DNA of 64,000 nucleotides from Evernia prunastri (taxonomy: Eukaryota; Ascomycota; Lecanoromycetes; Lecanorales; Parmeliaceae), in contig NKYR01000073.1 in NCBI GenBank assembly GCA_003184365.1, positions 1 to 64,000 on the forward strand. The letters run 5' to 3'. Both the position numbers and the translations under genes were made by a program. Of the stretch, positions 1 through 8,130 are shown piece by piece. The notes beneath the pieces were generated by a model, which saw nothing but the letters and a program-made list of their open reading frames with translations, made no database searches and had not been told where the DNA came from. The stretch's first letter is position 1. Each line of letters starts with the position of its first letter.

Positions 1-78
1 TGGCCTAATGGTTAAGGCGTTGGTTTTCGGTCACGGAAATACACCAAAGATTTGTGCGTTCGAATCGCACCATGGTCG
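1..78 (+). tRNA. tRNA-Arg(UCG), 5'-truncated by the window edge
   Basis: This is the same sequence as 1996-2073, so it is the tRNA-Arg(UCG) gene without its first seven bases, which lie off the window. The D-arm, the intron-containing anticodon arm, the T-arm and the 3' acceptor strand are all present, and a T-run terminator follows. Whether the copy is complete depends on sequence to the left. Confidence 0.8.
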
Positions 79-420
79 ACTAATTTTTTTTTTTTTTTTT
101 ATATCCATCTGATGTGCGTTCATACGAAGTGCCCTTCTCTCAACTCCTTCCAAGTCATTAGTCAAAATTTCTCTTATTTCGTTTCCTCTTAGTACGCTTC
201 GAAATCCGTATATACTGTGACACAACTGTGGGATGATTCGGTCTCTGCAAGCGCACACATCAAAACGTTCAAGAAACTTTTGATCCACTCTTTTAGGCTT
301 CTCATCCCCGTCTACAACATACCAGCGTTGCCATCCGTCGAAACCAACTTCAGCTCTGATGAAGCATTCTAGCTTCACGGATAGAGTGTCTACATAGTTT
401 CTTCTGTCGAACAGCAGCAC
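31..420 (-). CDS. Unidentified ORF in repeat copy 1
   Basis: This open frame of about 110 residues looks coding-like: it is rich in charged and aromatic residues, with segments such as FDGWQRWYVVDGDE and SIYGFRSVLRGNEI. It has no ATG at its 5' end, so it would have to be an internal or terminal exon, or a remnant. Its 3' end runs into the T-run and the tRNA gene, so the last residues (poly-Lys) are not credible. I do not recognise the family. The same ORF is repeated in copy 2. Confidence 0.25.
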   Translation of the reverse strand: MLLFDRRNYVDTLSVKLECFIRAEVGFDGWQRWYVVDGDEKPKRVDQKFLERFDVCACRDRIIPQLCHSIYGFRSVLRGNEIREILTNDLEGVERRALRMNAHQMDIKKKKKISRPWCDSNAQIFGVFP

Positions 421-828
421 TTACCGTGGTGAGAAGCCCTACACAATCATCAATGACCACAGCTCCGCCTTTTCCCCAGATCGCAAGGATGAAGGCCCCA
501 CCAAAGATCCCCCGCAGACCTGCTCAATCAATCCCTTCATCGTCCCTACTCCACTCTCCAATCGCCACTTAACCAATCAATGCCCTTTTCGGTGGAATAT
601 CGAAACGATACCTCCCACATCTCTTACCCCGTCATCCACCTCTCACACTAGACCCAATCCTTCCCTCTTTCCCCTTCTCACATACTAGAGCCCTCCCCAT
701 TCGCACCACCATGCTTCAGAAACAGCAATTCTCTGCCCATGAGCCACCCGCATCCCCACCGCAGACACAAAGTCCAGGAATCTCTTCCTCCCCCGATCAA
801 AACCAGATGCAGGANTTATACCTAGCGT

Positions 829-837
829 GGTGATAGG
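829..837. repeat. Target-site duplication, left
   Basis: The nine bases ggtgatagg sit directly outside the left terminal inverted repeat and recur exactly at 1650-1658 outside the right one. A 9-bp duplication is the usual size for Mutator-like elements. Confidence 0.85.
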
Positions 838-907
838 CCACTCAACTCGGGACAGTCCCCCTCCCACAGTCCCCCGTCACTGATTTGCAGCTAAAATCAG
901 CCTCCCG
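838..907 (+). repeat. Left terminal inverted repeat (70 bp)
   Basis: The outer end reads ccactcaactcgggacag and the inner end cctcccg. It matches the reverse complement of 1580-1649 with two mismatches, at the sixth and seventh bases from the tip. Confidence 0.9.
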
Positions 908-1252
908 AGCATATAAGCTTTAGGTCCCGCCATTCTTTGGTGCAGCCCCCACCAAACTTTGGCGGGGTGTCGCGCCTGCGCAGCACAATATTCGGGAGAG
1001 ACTTGCTTTTGTTCCCACATTGATTGATTTCGAGGTAGTGCCTCAGGGCGACGACGTGGTGCTCGGGCTACGTCACAAGTAGCTCGAAAGGAGTACAATA
1101 GTATCAGATGAAGGGCCCGTATCGCAAATATCCATTGCTAAGCTGTAGCAGTAGCATACACCAAAATCGGTAGNCTTCTAGAATGGCCCGATCGACGCAG
1201 TCAACAGCAAAGACTTGTTCTACCAGAAGACCTGGATCCAACACCTTCAGCA

Positions 1253-1456
1253 ATGACTCGGGTCCGGCGAGGTGTAGCCTCCAAGTCTGAAAAGCAGGCT
1301 AGATGGGAGTCCCAGCTCCGTCACGACGAGGAGGATAAGGCGGAGCGAGCGACTGCTAGAGAGGCTGCGGCAGCGAGAAGGAAGGCGAAGTCTATGAAGC
1401 CTAGGGAGGAGGATGTTAGCCAATTGGCTGATCATTTGTTAAGTTCTTCGCTGTAG
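1253..1456 (+). CDS. Small basic ORF inside the transposon
   Basis: This ATG-initiated ORF of 67 codons lies wholly inside the MULE-like element, close to its right TIR. The product is strongly charged (Arg, Lys and Glu rich) and reads as a single helical segment. It could be the C-terminal relic of a transposase after internal deletion, but no catalytic motif is present to support that. It may equally be chance. Confidence 0.25.
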   Translation: MTRVRRGVASKSEKQARWESQLRHDEEDKAERATAREAAAARRKAKSMKPREEDVSQLADHLLSSSL

Positions 1457-1579
1457 AGTAGTTAGTGCTGATAATGATCCACCTTCTCAATATTTAGAGA
1501 TCATTAAGCGATATTTGGCCTGGTGGGGTACATACTTTAGTATGGTAACCCCACCAAAATTAAGGTACCTCGGCAAGAA

Positions 1580-1649
1580 CGGGAGGCTGATTTTAGCTGC
1601 AAATCAGTGACGGGGGACTGTGGGAGGGGGACTGTCCCGAGTCAAGTGG
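1580..1649 (-). repeat. Right terminal inverted repeat (70 bp)
   Basis: This is the reverse complement of 838-907 with two mismatches. The target-site duplication 1650-1658 follows immediately. Confidence 0.9.
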
Positions 1650-1658
1650 GGTGATAGG
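1650..1658. repeat. Target-site duplication, right
   Basis: Perfect second copy of ggtgatagg, directly outside the right TIR. Confidence 0.85.
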
Positions 1659-1988
1659 GATCTTCTTTGCCATCTTAGCGTTAGAGAGACAGCAATCCGC
1701 CGATTTTCATGAATCGCAGTGGACTCGTACGCGATGCACTACGTGAATAATGCGAAAGAAAGATTGAAAATATGCTATATATCTGATGTTAAGAAGATCG
1801 TCTTAGCTCGGTCTTAATCGATTGCTTAGCAATTTCATTTAAATGTTACAAGCTATCTTAGAGAATTCAGAGAAAGACATAAAATAAATCTTATATCTTT
1901 GTAACATCAGACGAAAATACTCAAAATAGTTACAAATCTGACAATATATAAGAGTAAAAATTACTCTCGGGAGTCCGAAATGACGATC
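1659..1988. other. AT-rich spacer between transposon and tRNA
   Basis: I see no ORF or RNA gene. The stretch is more AT-rich than its surroundings and ends directly at the tRNA-Arg acceptor stem. Confidence 0.6.
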
Positions 1989-2073
1989 GGCCGTGTGGCC
2001 TAATGGTTAAGGCGTTGGTTTTCGGTCACGGAAATACACCAAAGATTTGTGCGTTCGAATCGCACCATGGTCG
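1989..2073 (+). tRNA. tRNA-Arg(UCG) with 11-nt intron
   Basis: A full cloverleaf can be drawn. The acceptor stem pairs 1989-1995 with 2066-2072, with G-T wobbles at the second and fifth pairs, and the discriminator is G2073. The D-arm spans 1998-2013. The anticodon stem pairs 2015-2019 with 2038-2042, and the anticodon TCG is 2022-2024. An 11-nt intron (2026-2036) follows position 37, the canonical eukaryotic site. The T-arm is 2049-2065 with loop TTCGAAT. The bases TGGCCTAATGG are the internal A-box region, and a run of 16 T at 2079-2094 is the Pol III terminator. The variable loop has six bases by my alignment, one more than usual. Confidence 0.9.
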
Positions 2074-2808
2074 ACTAATTTTTTTTTTTTTTTTATATCC
2101 ATCTGATGTGCGTTCATACGAAGTGCCCTTCTCTCAACTCCTTCCAAGTCATTAGTCAAAATTTCTCTTATTTCGTTTCCTCTTAGTACGCTTCGAAATC
2201 CGTATATACTGTGACACAACTGTGGGATGATTCGGTCTCTGCAAGCGCACACATCAAAACGTTCAAGAAACTTTTGATCCACTCTTTTAGGCTTCTCATC
2301 CCCGTCTACAACATACCAGCGTTGCCATCCGTCGAAACCAACTTCAGCTCTGATGAAGCATTCTAGCTTCACGGATAGAGTGTCTACATAGTTTCTTCTG
2401 TCGAACAGCAGCACTTACCGTGGTGAGAAGCCCTACACAATCATCAATGACCACAGCTCCGCCTTTTCCCCAGATCGCAAGGATGAAGGCCCCACCAAAG
2501 ATCCCCCGCAGACCTGCTCAATCAATCCCTTCATCGTCCCTACTCCACTCTCCAATCGCCACTTAACCAATCAATGCCCTTTTCGGTGGAATATCGAAAC
2601 GATACCTCCCACATCTCTTACCCCGTCATCCACCTCTCACACTAGACCCAATCCTTCCCTCTTTCCCCTTCTCACATACTAGAGCCCTCCCCATTCGCAC
2701 CACCATGCTTCAGAAACAGCAATTCTCTGCCCATGAGCCACCCGCATCCCCACCGCAGACACAAAGTCCAGGAATCTCTTCCTCCCCCGATCAAAACCAG
2801 ATGCAGGA
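1996..2808. repeat. Long direct repeat, copy 2
   Basis: This is the second copy of the segment at 1-814. It includes the tRNA body from its eighth base, the unidentified minus-strand ORF, and the 5' leader plus whole first exon of the small membrane-protein gene. The identity ends exactly at the exon 1/intron 1 boundary of that gene (2808/2809). Confidence 0.95.
2094..2414 (-). CDS. Unidentified ORF in repeat copy 2
   Basis: This is the second copy of the coding-like minus-strand frame described at 31-420. The frame opens with GTG, not ATG, and on the minus strand a gtaagt donor-like motif lies just upstream of it. It could be a 3' exon of an unresolved gene or a gene remnant. The frame would continue through the poly-T tract into the tRNA, which is implausible as coding. 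Family not recognised. Confidence 0.25.
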
Positions 2809-3319
2809 GTAACTCTACCTCTCCAGCGAAAGAGCCCTGCCTACTCTTCACCCCAGACGATCTTCACAATCGTACACACCATCTCACCTCACCTCGCAAC
2901 CTGACACTTGGATTCCCTTCCTATCAACTCACACCCGCGCCATCCAAACCACCTTACCTCCCTCTCCTTCTCCATCTCCCATCCCAAGAATGGAGTGCCC
3001 CCTCCCCCCCACCACCCCCCATTCCACTCTCTGGCTCTACATGCAATACCTACTCGTCGGCCTCTTCCTCCTCTTCAGCATCGCGGTTCTGCTCCTGCTC
3101 GTCGGCTACTACAACTACGTCTGCGCCTACTGCCCGACGGGTCCGAGGGGAATCGTGCAGAGTGGTTATGAGGATGTGGAAAGGCAGGGCGAGGATGGGA
3201 ATGGGGAGAAAGAGGGGCTTTCGCTGAGTCAGGAGGAGTACGAGGTTGGGTTGGACTCGAATGATGAGGATGAGGATGAGGGTGTTGGGTTGACGGGTTA
3301 TGGGACGCTTTCGGTGTGA
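2705..3319 (+). CDS. Small single-pass membrane protein, two exons
   Basis: I join exons 2705-2808 and 2989-3319 (144 aa). The ATG has a strong context (caccATG). The donor is gtaact and the acceptor cccaag, and the join makes one in-frame Glu codon leading into a long open frame. The N-terminal 35 residues are Ser/Pro/Gln rich and look disordered. One strongly hydrophobic segment of about 25 residues (around YLLVGLFLLFSIAVLLLLVG) is a clear transmembrane helix. It is followed by a Cys pair region and a very acidic tail (DSNDEDEDEG). No enzyme motif is visible, and function and membrane are unknown. The first exon is duplicated upstream within the long direct repeat. The simpler model uses only exon 2 from the ATG at 2990 (109 aa). 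Confidence 0.6.
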
Positions 3320-3663
3320 GTGGAGTGAGTGGAGTTGATTGGGGGGGAGGCTTGGATGGTGGCTTTGTGCGTGGATTTAGGGCGGTGCGAGTATACTCGG
3401 ACGAAAAGTCAAGGGCTGGATATATATATTGTTACTGTTTTTATTCTACATGCTCTTGACGTATCCTAAATAATTGATACTGTGAAGTCAAGCGCCATCC
3501 CGAGTAATTTGACCAGCGAGGGGAAAGTCTCTGCGATAGGCTGCGAAATTGGCTGAAAGCGCCCAGTCCCCGATGCCTCAAACCTTCTCAGAGTGGCAAG
3601 CCTCTCAAGGCGCAGAGCCGCCAAAACTCCACTTAATCTGGCAAGGAATGAAAATTCGCCCCA

Positions 3664-3696
3664 CACCCAAGTTGCACCCAAGTTGCACCCAAGTTG
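3664..3696. repeat. Tandem repeat, 11 bp x 3
   Basis: The unit cacccaagttg occurs three times in a row. It lies in the leader region about 170 bp upstream of the ATG at 3866. Confidence 0.9.
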
Positions 3697-3865
3697 CCAG
3701 CAATCCTAGTCCGCTTTCTCTTGAACTCGCCGCTTCTACTCCGCAGTGTCAAAGCTGTTCCCAGTAGTGAAAACGATTCCCCGTCACAATCGATAATCAA
3801 CCCCGCGCCATCCGTAACGACCAGCCCACACTGCTTAGAAATCAGCTCGATCGCCAACAGCAACA

Positions 3866-4357
3866 ATGTCGCAAACACACCTGACACCGTCGTCCCTTCC
3901 AACCGGCAATGCGGTCGGCTTTCTAACCAACCTTTTCCGCAGCACCGCGTGCGTAGAAGAATCGTTCCACCAGGGGGACGGAGAGCTTCAGTATCTTGAG
4001 AAATGCTGGTCGGACTCTGCAGTTCTCCAGTTCATACTCCTCGGATGGATAGGCCTTGCTCTCAAGATATTGCTCTTGGTCCTCGTGGCGACGTTTCTTG
4101 GCGCTTATATACAGGGTCGACGGCCGTGGTTCGTCTTTGTATCATCCGTCAAAGCGGTGGGGAGGATTGTTGGAGGTATTTGTTCGTGCTTTGAGATGGA
4201 CGATGGGGCAAGGGAGAGGGAGGCGGCAAGTGAGACGGAGAGGGGTTTAGGGATTGTTTGGCAGGAAGAGAGGGAAGGCGGGGGATACTTTGGGAGCCAA
4301 AAGGAGAAGGTGATTAGAGAGCTCAAATCAAGCTTGATGCGTACGCTAAACCTCTGA
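3866..4357 (+). CDS. Small membrane protein, single exon
   Basis: This 163-aa intronless ORF has a good start context (aacaATGtc). A hydrophobic helix at roughly residues 55-83 (FILLGWIGLALKILLLVLVA) would span a membrane once. The N-terminus holds a Cys and several acidic residues, and the C-terminal half is charged and soluble-looking. I recognise no family. It sits about 550 bp behind another small single-pass membrane protein on the same strand. Their sequences do not look alike, so a shared role is only a possibility. Confidence 0.5.
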   Translation: MSQTHLTPSSLPTGNAVGFLTNLFRSTACVEESFHQGDGELQYLEKCWSDSAVLQFILLGWIGLALKILLLVLVATFLGAYIQGRRPWFVFVSSVKAVGRIVGGICSCFEMDDGAREREAASETERGLGIVWQEEREGGGYFGSQKEKVIRELKSSLMRTLNL

Positions 4358-4906
4358 AAGATTTGAAACGACAGAAAGAATGGAACACGGGGAGCCCCGC
4401 GGACGATGGCGTGAGAGGAAGCGCTTAGAGGCGTTCGAAGAGAAGAGGAACACTGGGAGCAAAAGACATTATCGGTAACGGATCATCAAAAGATTCATCG
4501 CTTCGATTCGTCATTATGATGGAATCGAACAGTTGGTATATATTGGGACGCTTGACAGAGGTCGATTGGGAGGCTGCTGTAAGCGATCTGAAGAGTTTAT
4601 GGTAGAAATGAGGAATCCTGAGTAACCTGCCATGATCTTGCAGAGAGTCAGATACGGCAGTCACATTCCCCGCTAACAATCGTGGGTATCGTTACGTGCC
4701 AGTCTGCAACCTACATTTTAGTTGCAGGTATCCAAAAGTGATCCCCTGTTGTGAAGCCACATATATCAAGTATATAGACGAATAACAGCCCTTTAGATCT
4801 GCGTAAAGCAAAACGCTGCTGGGTATAGGGACTTTATCCCAAGAATTGATCCAAGATCCAAAGACCAACAAAACCATGCCGGCGAACAGCCGTAAATAGC
4901 TGATAT
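4358..4906. other. Intergenic, no gene seen
   Basis: The short ORFs on both strands lack coding character. This region is the shared 3' flank of the plus-strand membrane-protein gene and the minus-strand flavoprotein gene. Confidence 0.5.
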
Positions 4907-6550
4907 TCAGGACAACGTGCAGCCACCTGTCCGCCAGCCAGACTCCCTCCACAGCTGGCACATCGAGATCTCTCGGTCTATTGATAGCGAGTGCGTGGTC
5001 CTGTCAATATGGAGATCAGAGTGACCATTCGGAGAGATAGTGAGCGCCGTTTCAGGCTGGTCATCCGGAGGAACCCTAGTGAAAGAGAAGGTCTTAGAAG
5101 GATACTGCGCGGGGGTATTGAAGATGGAAGCGCCAGAATCTGTACGTCTCATGATCTCACGCGCAGCAAAGACACAGCCACCGTACGCGAAGCGAATTAG
5201 AGAATCTCCGGTCAAGCTTCCGATAGCGAAGACATCCGGTGCGAGTTCCAAGTTCCCCTCGGCCTTAAGCCTTAAACTACGGCCAGAGATGGCGGGTTGA
5301 GGATCCGCTGTTTCATCCAGGGTACCAAGAACCTCCCGCGCAAGACTGTTATTGAGGTAGCTCAGAGATCCACGTCTTCCAATGACATACTCCATATTAG
5401 ATATCTCTCTTTGCATTATCGTCCCGTCCCCCGTTTCTAGGTTGAGGATTGCCGTGTCATCAGATACCACAACATTTTGGATGTATGTGTTTGGAAGTCC
5501 TTCGTAGACGTTGTCCCAATCGCGTTCCGCGAAGAAAGGGCTGGATTTCCTTGTCCTCAGTGGAGAGCTAACGCTCGTGGGCCCTAAGAATTGTTTTGAA
5601 GCCAGCTTCATACGCCTGTAGACACTAGCGTATTCGGGGTATGCACGTGGGTGACATGCTCGGAGGGGCGAGGGACGGTTCTCGGGGTCCCACTTGAAGA
5701 TGTGGATAATCTTGCGGTCAGTCGGTGTAGAGATGATGATGTCGGCAGCGGTGAAACCCGAGCCAACGACGAGCAACGGTGCCTCACTAGAAGGCTTGGA
5801 TCTAGGCAAGGCGTACAATGGACGCAGAGGCGGACGCGGAGGAATCAACTTGGAGAAGATGCCGGAAGCAAGGACGAGATGTCTGCAAGTAATGTCGTGT
5901 GATCCCACGTGGAACCCAGCGCTGGTTTTGTGAATGTCTCCCACTTCCACATCGGTGTACACAGAGTCCTGAATCCCAACCTGGTGAGGGTATGTCGCAA
6001 GATATCCGGCAACCTCTCGTCGCGTAGGTCGATGGAAATCCGGCACTACTCCACCTCTTGTACTGTTGTAGTGCTCCTCAAAGCTGTATCCGGGGAGTGA
6101 CAGCATCTCAGCGTAGCTCAATGTCCCAATGTCCCAGCTCGCGGATACCGGATTATCTGCCCATTGTCCACCAACTTGCGCAGTCTTGCCCAGAACCAGA
6201 TGTGGTACCTCCTTCTCAGGCTCCAGCCTCCATTCCAAACATGTCTTGTGTTCCTCCGGATCTATATCGGCTAGAGGGCGGATCAAGGTATCAAGAAGGA
6301 CGTTGATAGGAAGGGCTTGGGTGGAGTAGGAGAGGCGAGATGCCGCGAAGTGGGCGGTAAGGTCGTGCACATCGACGTTTAGGAGGCACAACGAATCTGA
6401 CAGCTTTTCGTGGAGGATGGGATCCGGATGGGGACTCGAAGGGTTGTAGTAGGGTGTGTTGCCGTGGAGGAGGAAAGAAAGGATGAGGGCGGAGGGACCG
6501 TTACCGACAATGAGGGTATCGACATGGGCTGGAATGGGCCTGACGGCCAT
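4907..6550 (-). CDS. FAD-dependent oxidoreductase, OSGIN-like
   Basis: This is a 547-aa intronless ORF. The N-terminus has an FAD-binding Rossmann motif (LIVGNGPSALILSFL, about residues 14-28). A second dinucleotide motif for NAD(P)H lies near residue 262 (LLVVGSGFTAADII). A GGQW segment near residue 127 and a late DVFAIGSLTGDSLIRFAYGG segment match the layout of flavoprotein monooxygenase-like proteins of the OSGIN1/OSGIN2 group. Such proteins use FAD and NADPH; the substrate cannot be told from sequence. The length fits the group. The start ATG at 6550 gives the GxGxxA motif its usual distance from the N-terminus. The last 60 residues are Ser/Thr rich and divergent. Confidence is high for the fold and moderate for the subfamily. 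Confidence 0.85.
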   Translation of the reverse strand: MAVRPIPAHVDTLIVGNGPSALILSFLLHGNTPYYNPSSPHPDPILHEKLSDSLCLLNVDVHDLTAHFAASRLSYSTQALPINVLLDTLIRPLADIDPEEHKTCLEWRLEPEKEVPHLVLGKTAQVGGQWADNPVSASWDIGTLSYAEMLSLPGYSFEEHYNSTRGGVVPDFHRPTRREVAGYLATYPHQVGIQDSVYTDVEVGDIHKTSAGFHVGSHDITCRHLVLASGIFSKLIPPRPPLRPLYALPRSKPSSEAPLLVVGSGFTAADIIISTPTDRKIIHIFKWDPENRPSPLRACHPRAYPEYASVYRRMKLASKQFLGPTSVSSPLRTRKSSPFFAERDWDNVYEGLPNTYIQNVVVSDDTAILNLETGDGTIMQREISNMEYVIGRRGSLSYLNNSLAREVLGTLDETADPQPAISGRSLRLKAEGNLELAPDVFAIGSLTGDSLIRFAYGGCVFAAREIMRRTDSGASIFNTPAQYPSKTFSFTRVPPDDQPETALTISPNGHSDLHIDRTTHSLSIDREISMCQLWRESGWRTGGCTLS

Positions 6551-8130
6551 GTTACAAGGCTGGGCCTTTTCCTGATCTTCATAAAGAATGAAGATGAATG
6601 GACATGGCGTAGCTAGCTGGAGCTACCTTACTTCAAGGGCAACGAGGCAAGGCTTCCGTCATCGGCCCGTGTCTTATACAGAGAAGAAAAGGCTGGATGT
6701 TATGATAGTAATATATGAATATATGAATATACTCGTACGAATATGTGAATATATGAGATGCATTGCCCATTAAGTACATTGCCATTTCTTCGAAGTCAAT
6801 TTGTAATCCGATTTAGGTCAAATCTTGAATTGGTGATGTGCCGAGTTGCCCCCCTATACGAGACGCGGAGAAACTTTCTTCCGAACAATTTCCAAAAGTC
6901 ATCATCCTCCAAGATTGACCCCGCTGTAGCTACTTCGCGGTGATACAAGACATCGATTCTCGCATGTATCTATAAAAGCTGTCAAGAATCCACAAGCTGC
7001 CTTCATATAGGTTGGCATCCGGTGTGTTTGGGAGTGTACTCTTTGTGGTGATAGTGTGAGGTCAGGAGTTTACGGTAAAATGTTCACGGCACTCTAGGCG
7101 CCAAGTCCAAAAAAGGCAGCGATTATCATTTAACTTTCCTCCACAGCTTTCTTTCAAATGCAGAGAGCCCCCTTTTCCCGGTATACTCGTATTACCCAAA
7201 GATGCGTGCGGGAAAGAGAGCAAAAGATCTCCCAAAGAGATTTTTAGGGGACTTCGACCGTGAATGACGACTCATGGTCCGGTAGATCTCGAAAGAACAT
7301 TGACAACAAAGAGACTTGCCCTGATCGTCATTGTGGGGGTAGTGAAGATCGAGGATATGTAGCAGGTAGTGCAGGGTTCGGGAATAGATATTGAGCATGC
7401 TTCAGAGCATATTCAAGAGCTTTCTAAGTCGAGGCGTGAGGAAGCTACTCTTGCCGGTGGTTAACAGTTGGAAAGTCTCTGATGACAGTTGTTTTGATGC
7501 GAACAGTGCCGAAAGATACTCTACGATTCCAAACAGAAGAAAACAATAACCAGGAATGGAACACGCTCGCCCGCATGTAAAAAGCCTTGGCACGAAAAGT
7601 CCTGCATATGCCAAGATTTTTGAGCCAAGATCTCAGATGACTCCAGATGACTACTCGCTTCAAAGTTTGTCTGAATGAGGCGCTCTGAATGGCTTTGTTC
7701 GGAGCTCATTAGTTCCCTCAGGTGTCGCTGAAGTTCAAGCTTTTTTGACAGAGAACAGCTCTACGGTACTCCATTACGGCATCAAACTGGGCTTCCTTTT
7801 GATAGCAGGATCTAGGCTATTGCTAGCGCTATGCAGCACTTTTCGTGCCAACCTCGGTATCCTAACTCGAACGTCGATCAGGCTATGACGCTCAACTACT
7901 TGAGCTTGTCTCCGCCCAGTAGCACACTGCGGCAAAGTGACTGGGAATGTTCGAAGAGGGGCTTCATCGACCTAGATCATGATGCTCTGATGGGTATGGA
8001 TGCCAAAAGATCTTCGAGAAGTGGCAGCTGTTGGTAAATTGTTGCCTTCTTCAACGTTGGATCCGCGATTAGATAGGAGAATTACAAGAACCCCGACAAA
8101 GTCATCGCTGCGCTGGTAGAAAAACCCATC
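6551..8130. other. Gene-free stretch
   Basis: I find no supportable gene. A degenerate AT-rich repeat of atatgaat-type units lies at about 6710-6755. Minus-strand ORFs around 7190-7710 overlap each other in several frames, start at non-ATG codons and show no motif. The last few hundred bases are the likely promoter of the NLR gene starting at 8131. Confidence 0.5.

Larger units (their letters stand above)
1..814. repeat. Long direct repeat, copy 1
   Basis: This stretch is essentially identical to 1996-2808. The only difference I found is the length of one T-run (17 T at 84-100, 16 T in the other copy). It starts at the window edge inside a tRNA gene and stops at an ambiguous base, N815, so its true left end is unseen. 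It carries the 3' part of tRNA-Arg, an unidentified minus-strand ORF, and a copy of the first exon of the small membrane-protein gene at 2705 without that gene's second exon. The near-perfect identity and the N at the junction allow either a very recent duplication or an unmerged assembly overlap. Confidence 0.95.
838..1649. mobile_element. Mutator-like (MULE-type) non-autonomous DNA transposon, 812 bp
   Basis: The element has 70-bp terminal inverted repeats (838-907 and 1580-1649) that differ at two positions near the tips. It is flanked by a perfect 9-bp direct repeat (829-837 and 1650-1658). Long TIRs with a 9-bp target duplication point to the Mutator/MULE superfamily. At 812 bp it cannot encode a full transposase; only a 67-codon basic ORF (1253-1456) is present, so it is non-autonomous, possibly an internal-deletion derivative. 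One ambiguous base (1174) lies inside. The intact TSD and about 97% TIR identity suggest a recent insertion. Assignment to MULE rests on TIR and TSD lengths only. Confidence 0.85.

Noticed and set aside
2733..3227. Plus-strand ORF of 164 codons over the small membrane-protein gene
   Set aside because: It overlaps the better-supported exon pair in another frame and is a Pro/Ser/Thr-rich low-complexity shadow.
7192..7709. Overlapping minus-strand ORFs
   Set aside because: Several frames are open at once, starts are mostly not ATG, and no motif or splice signal links them.
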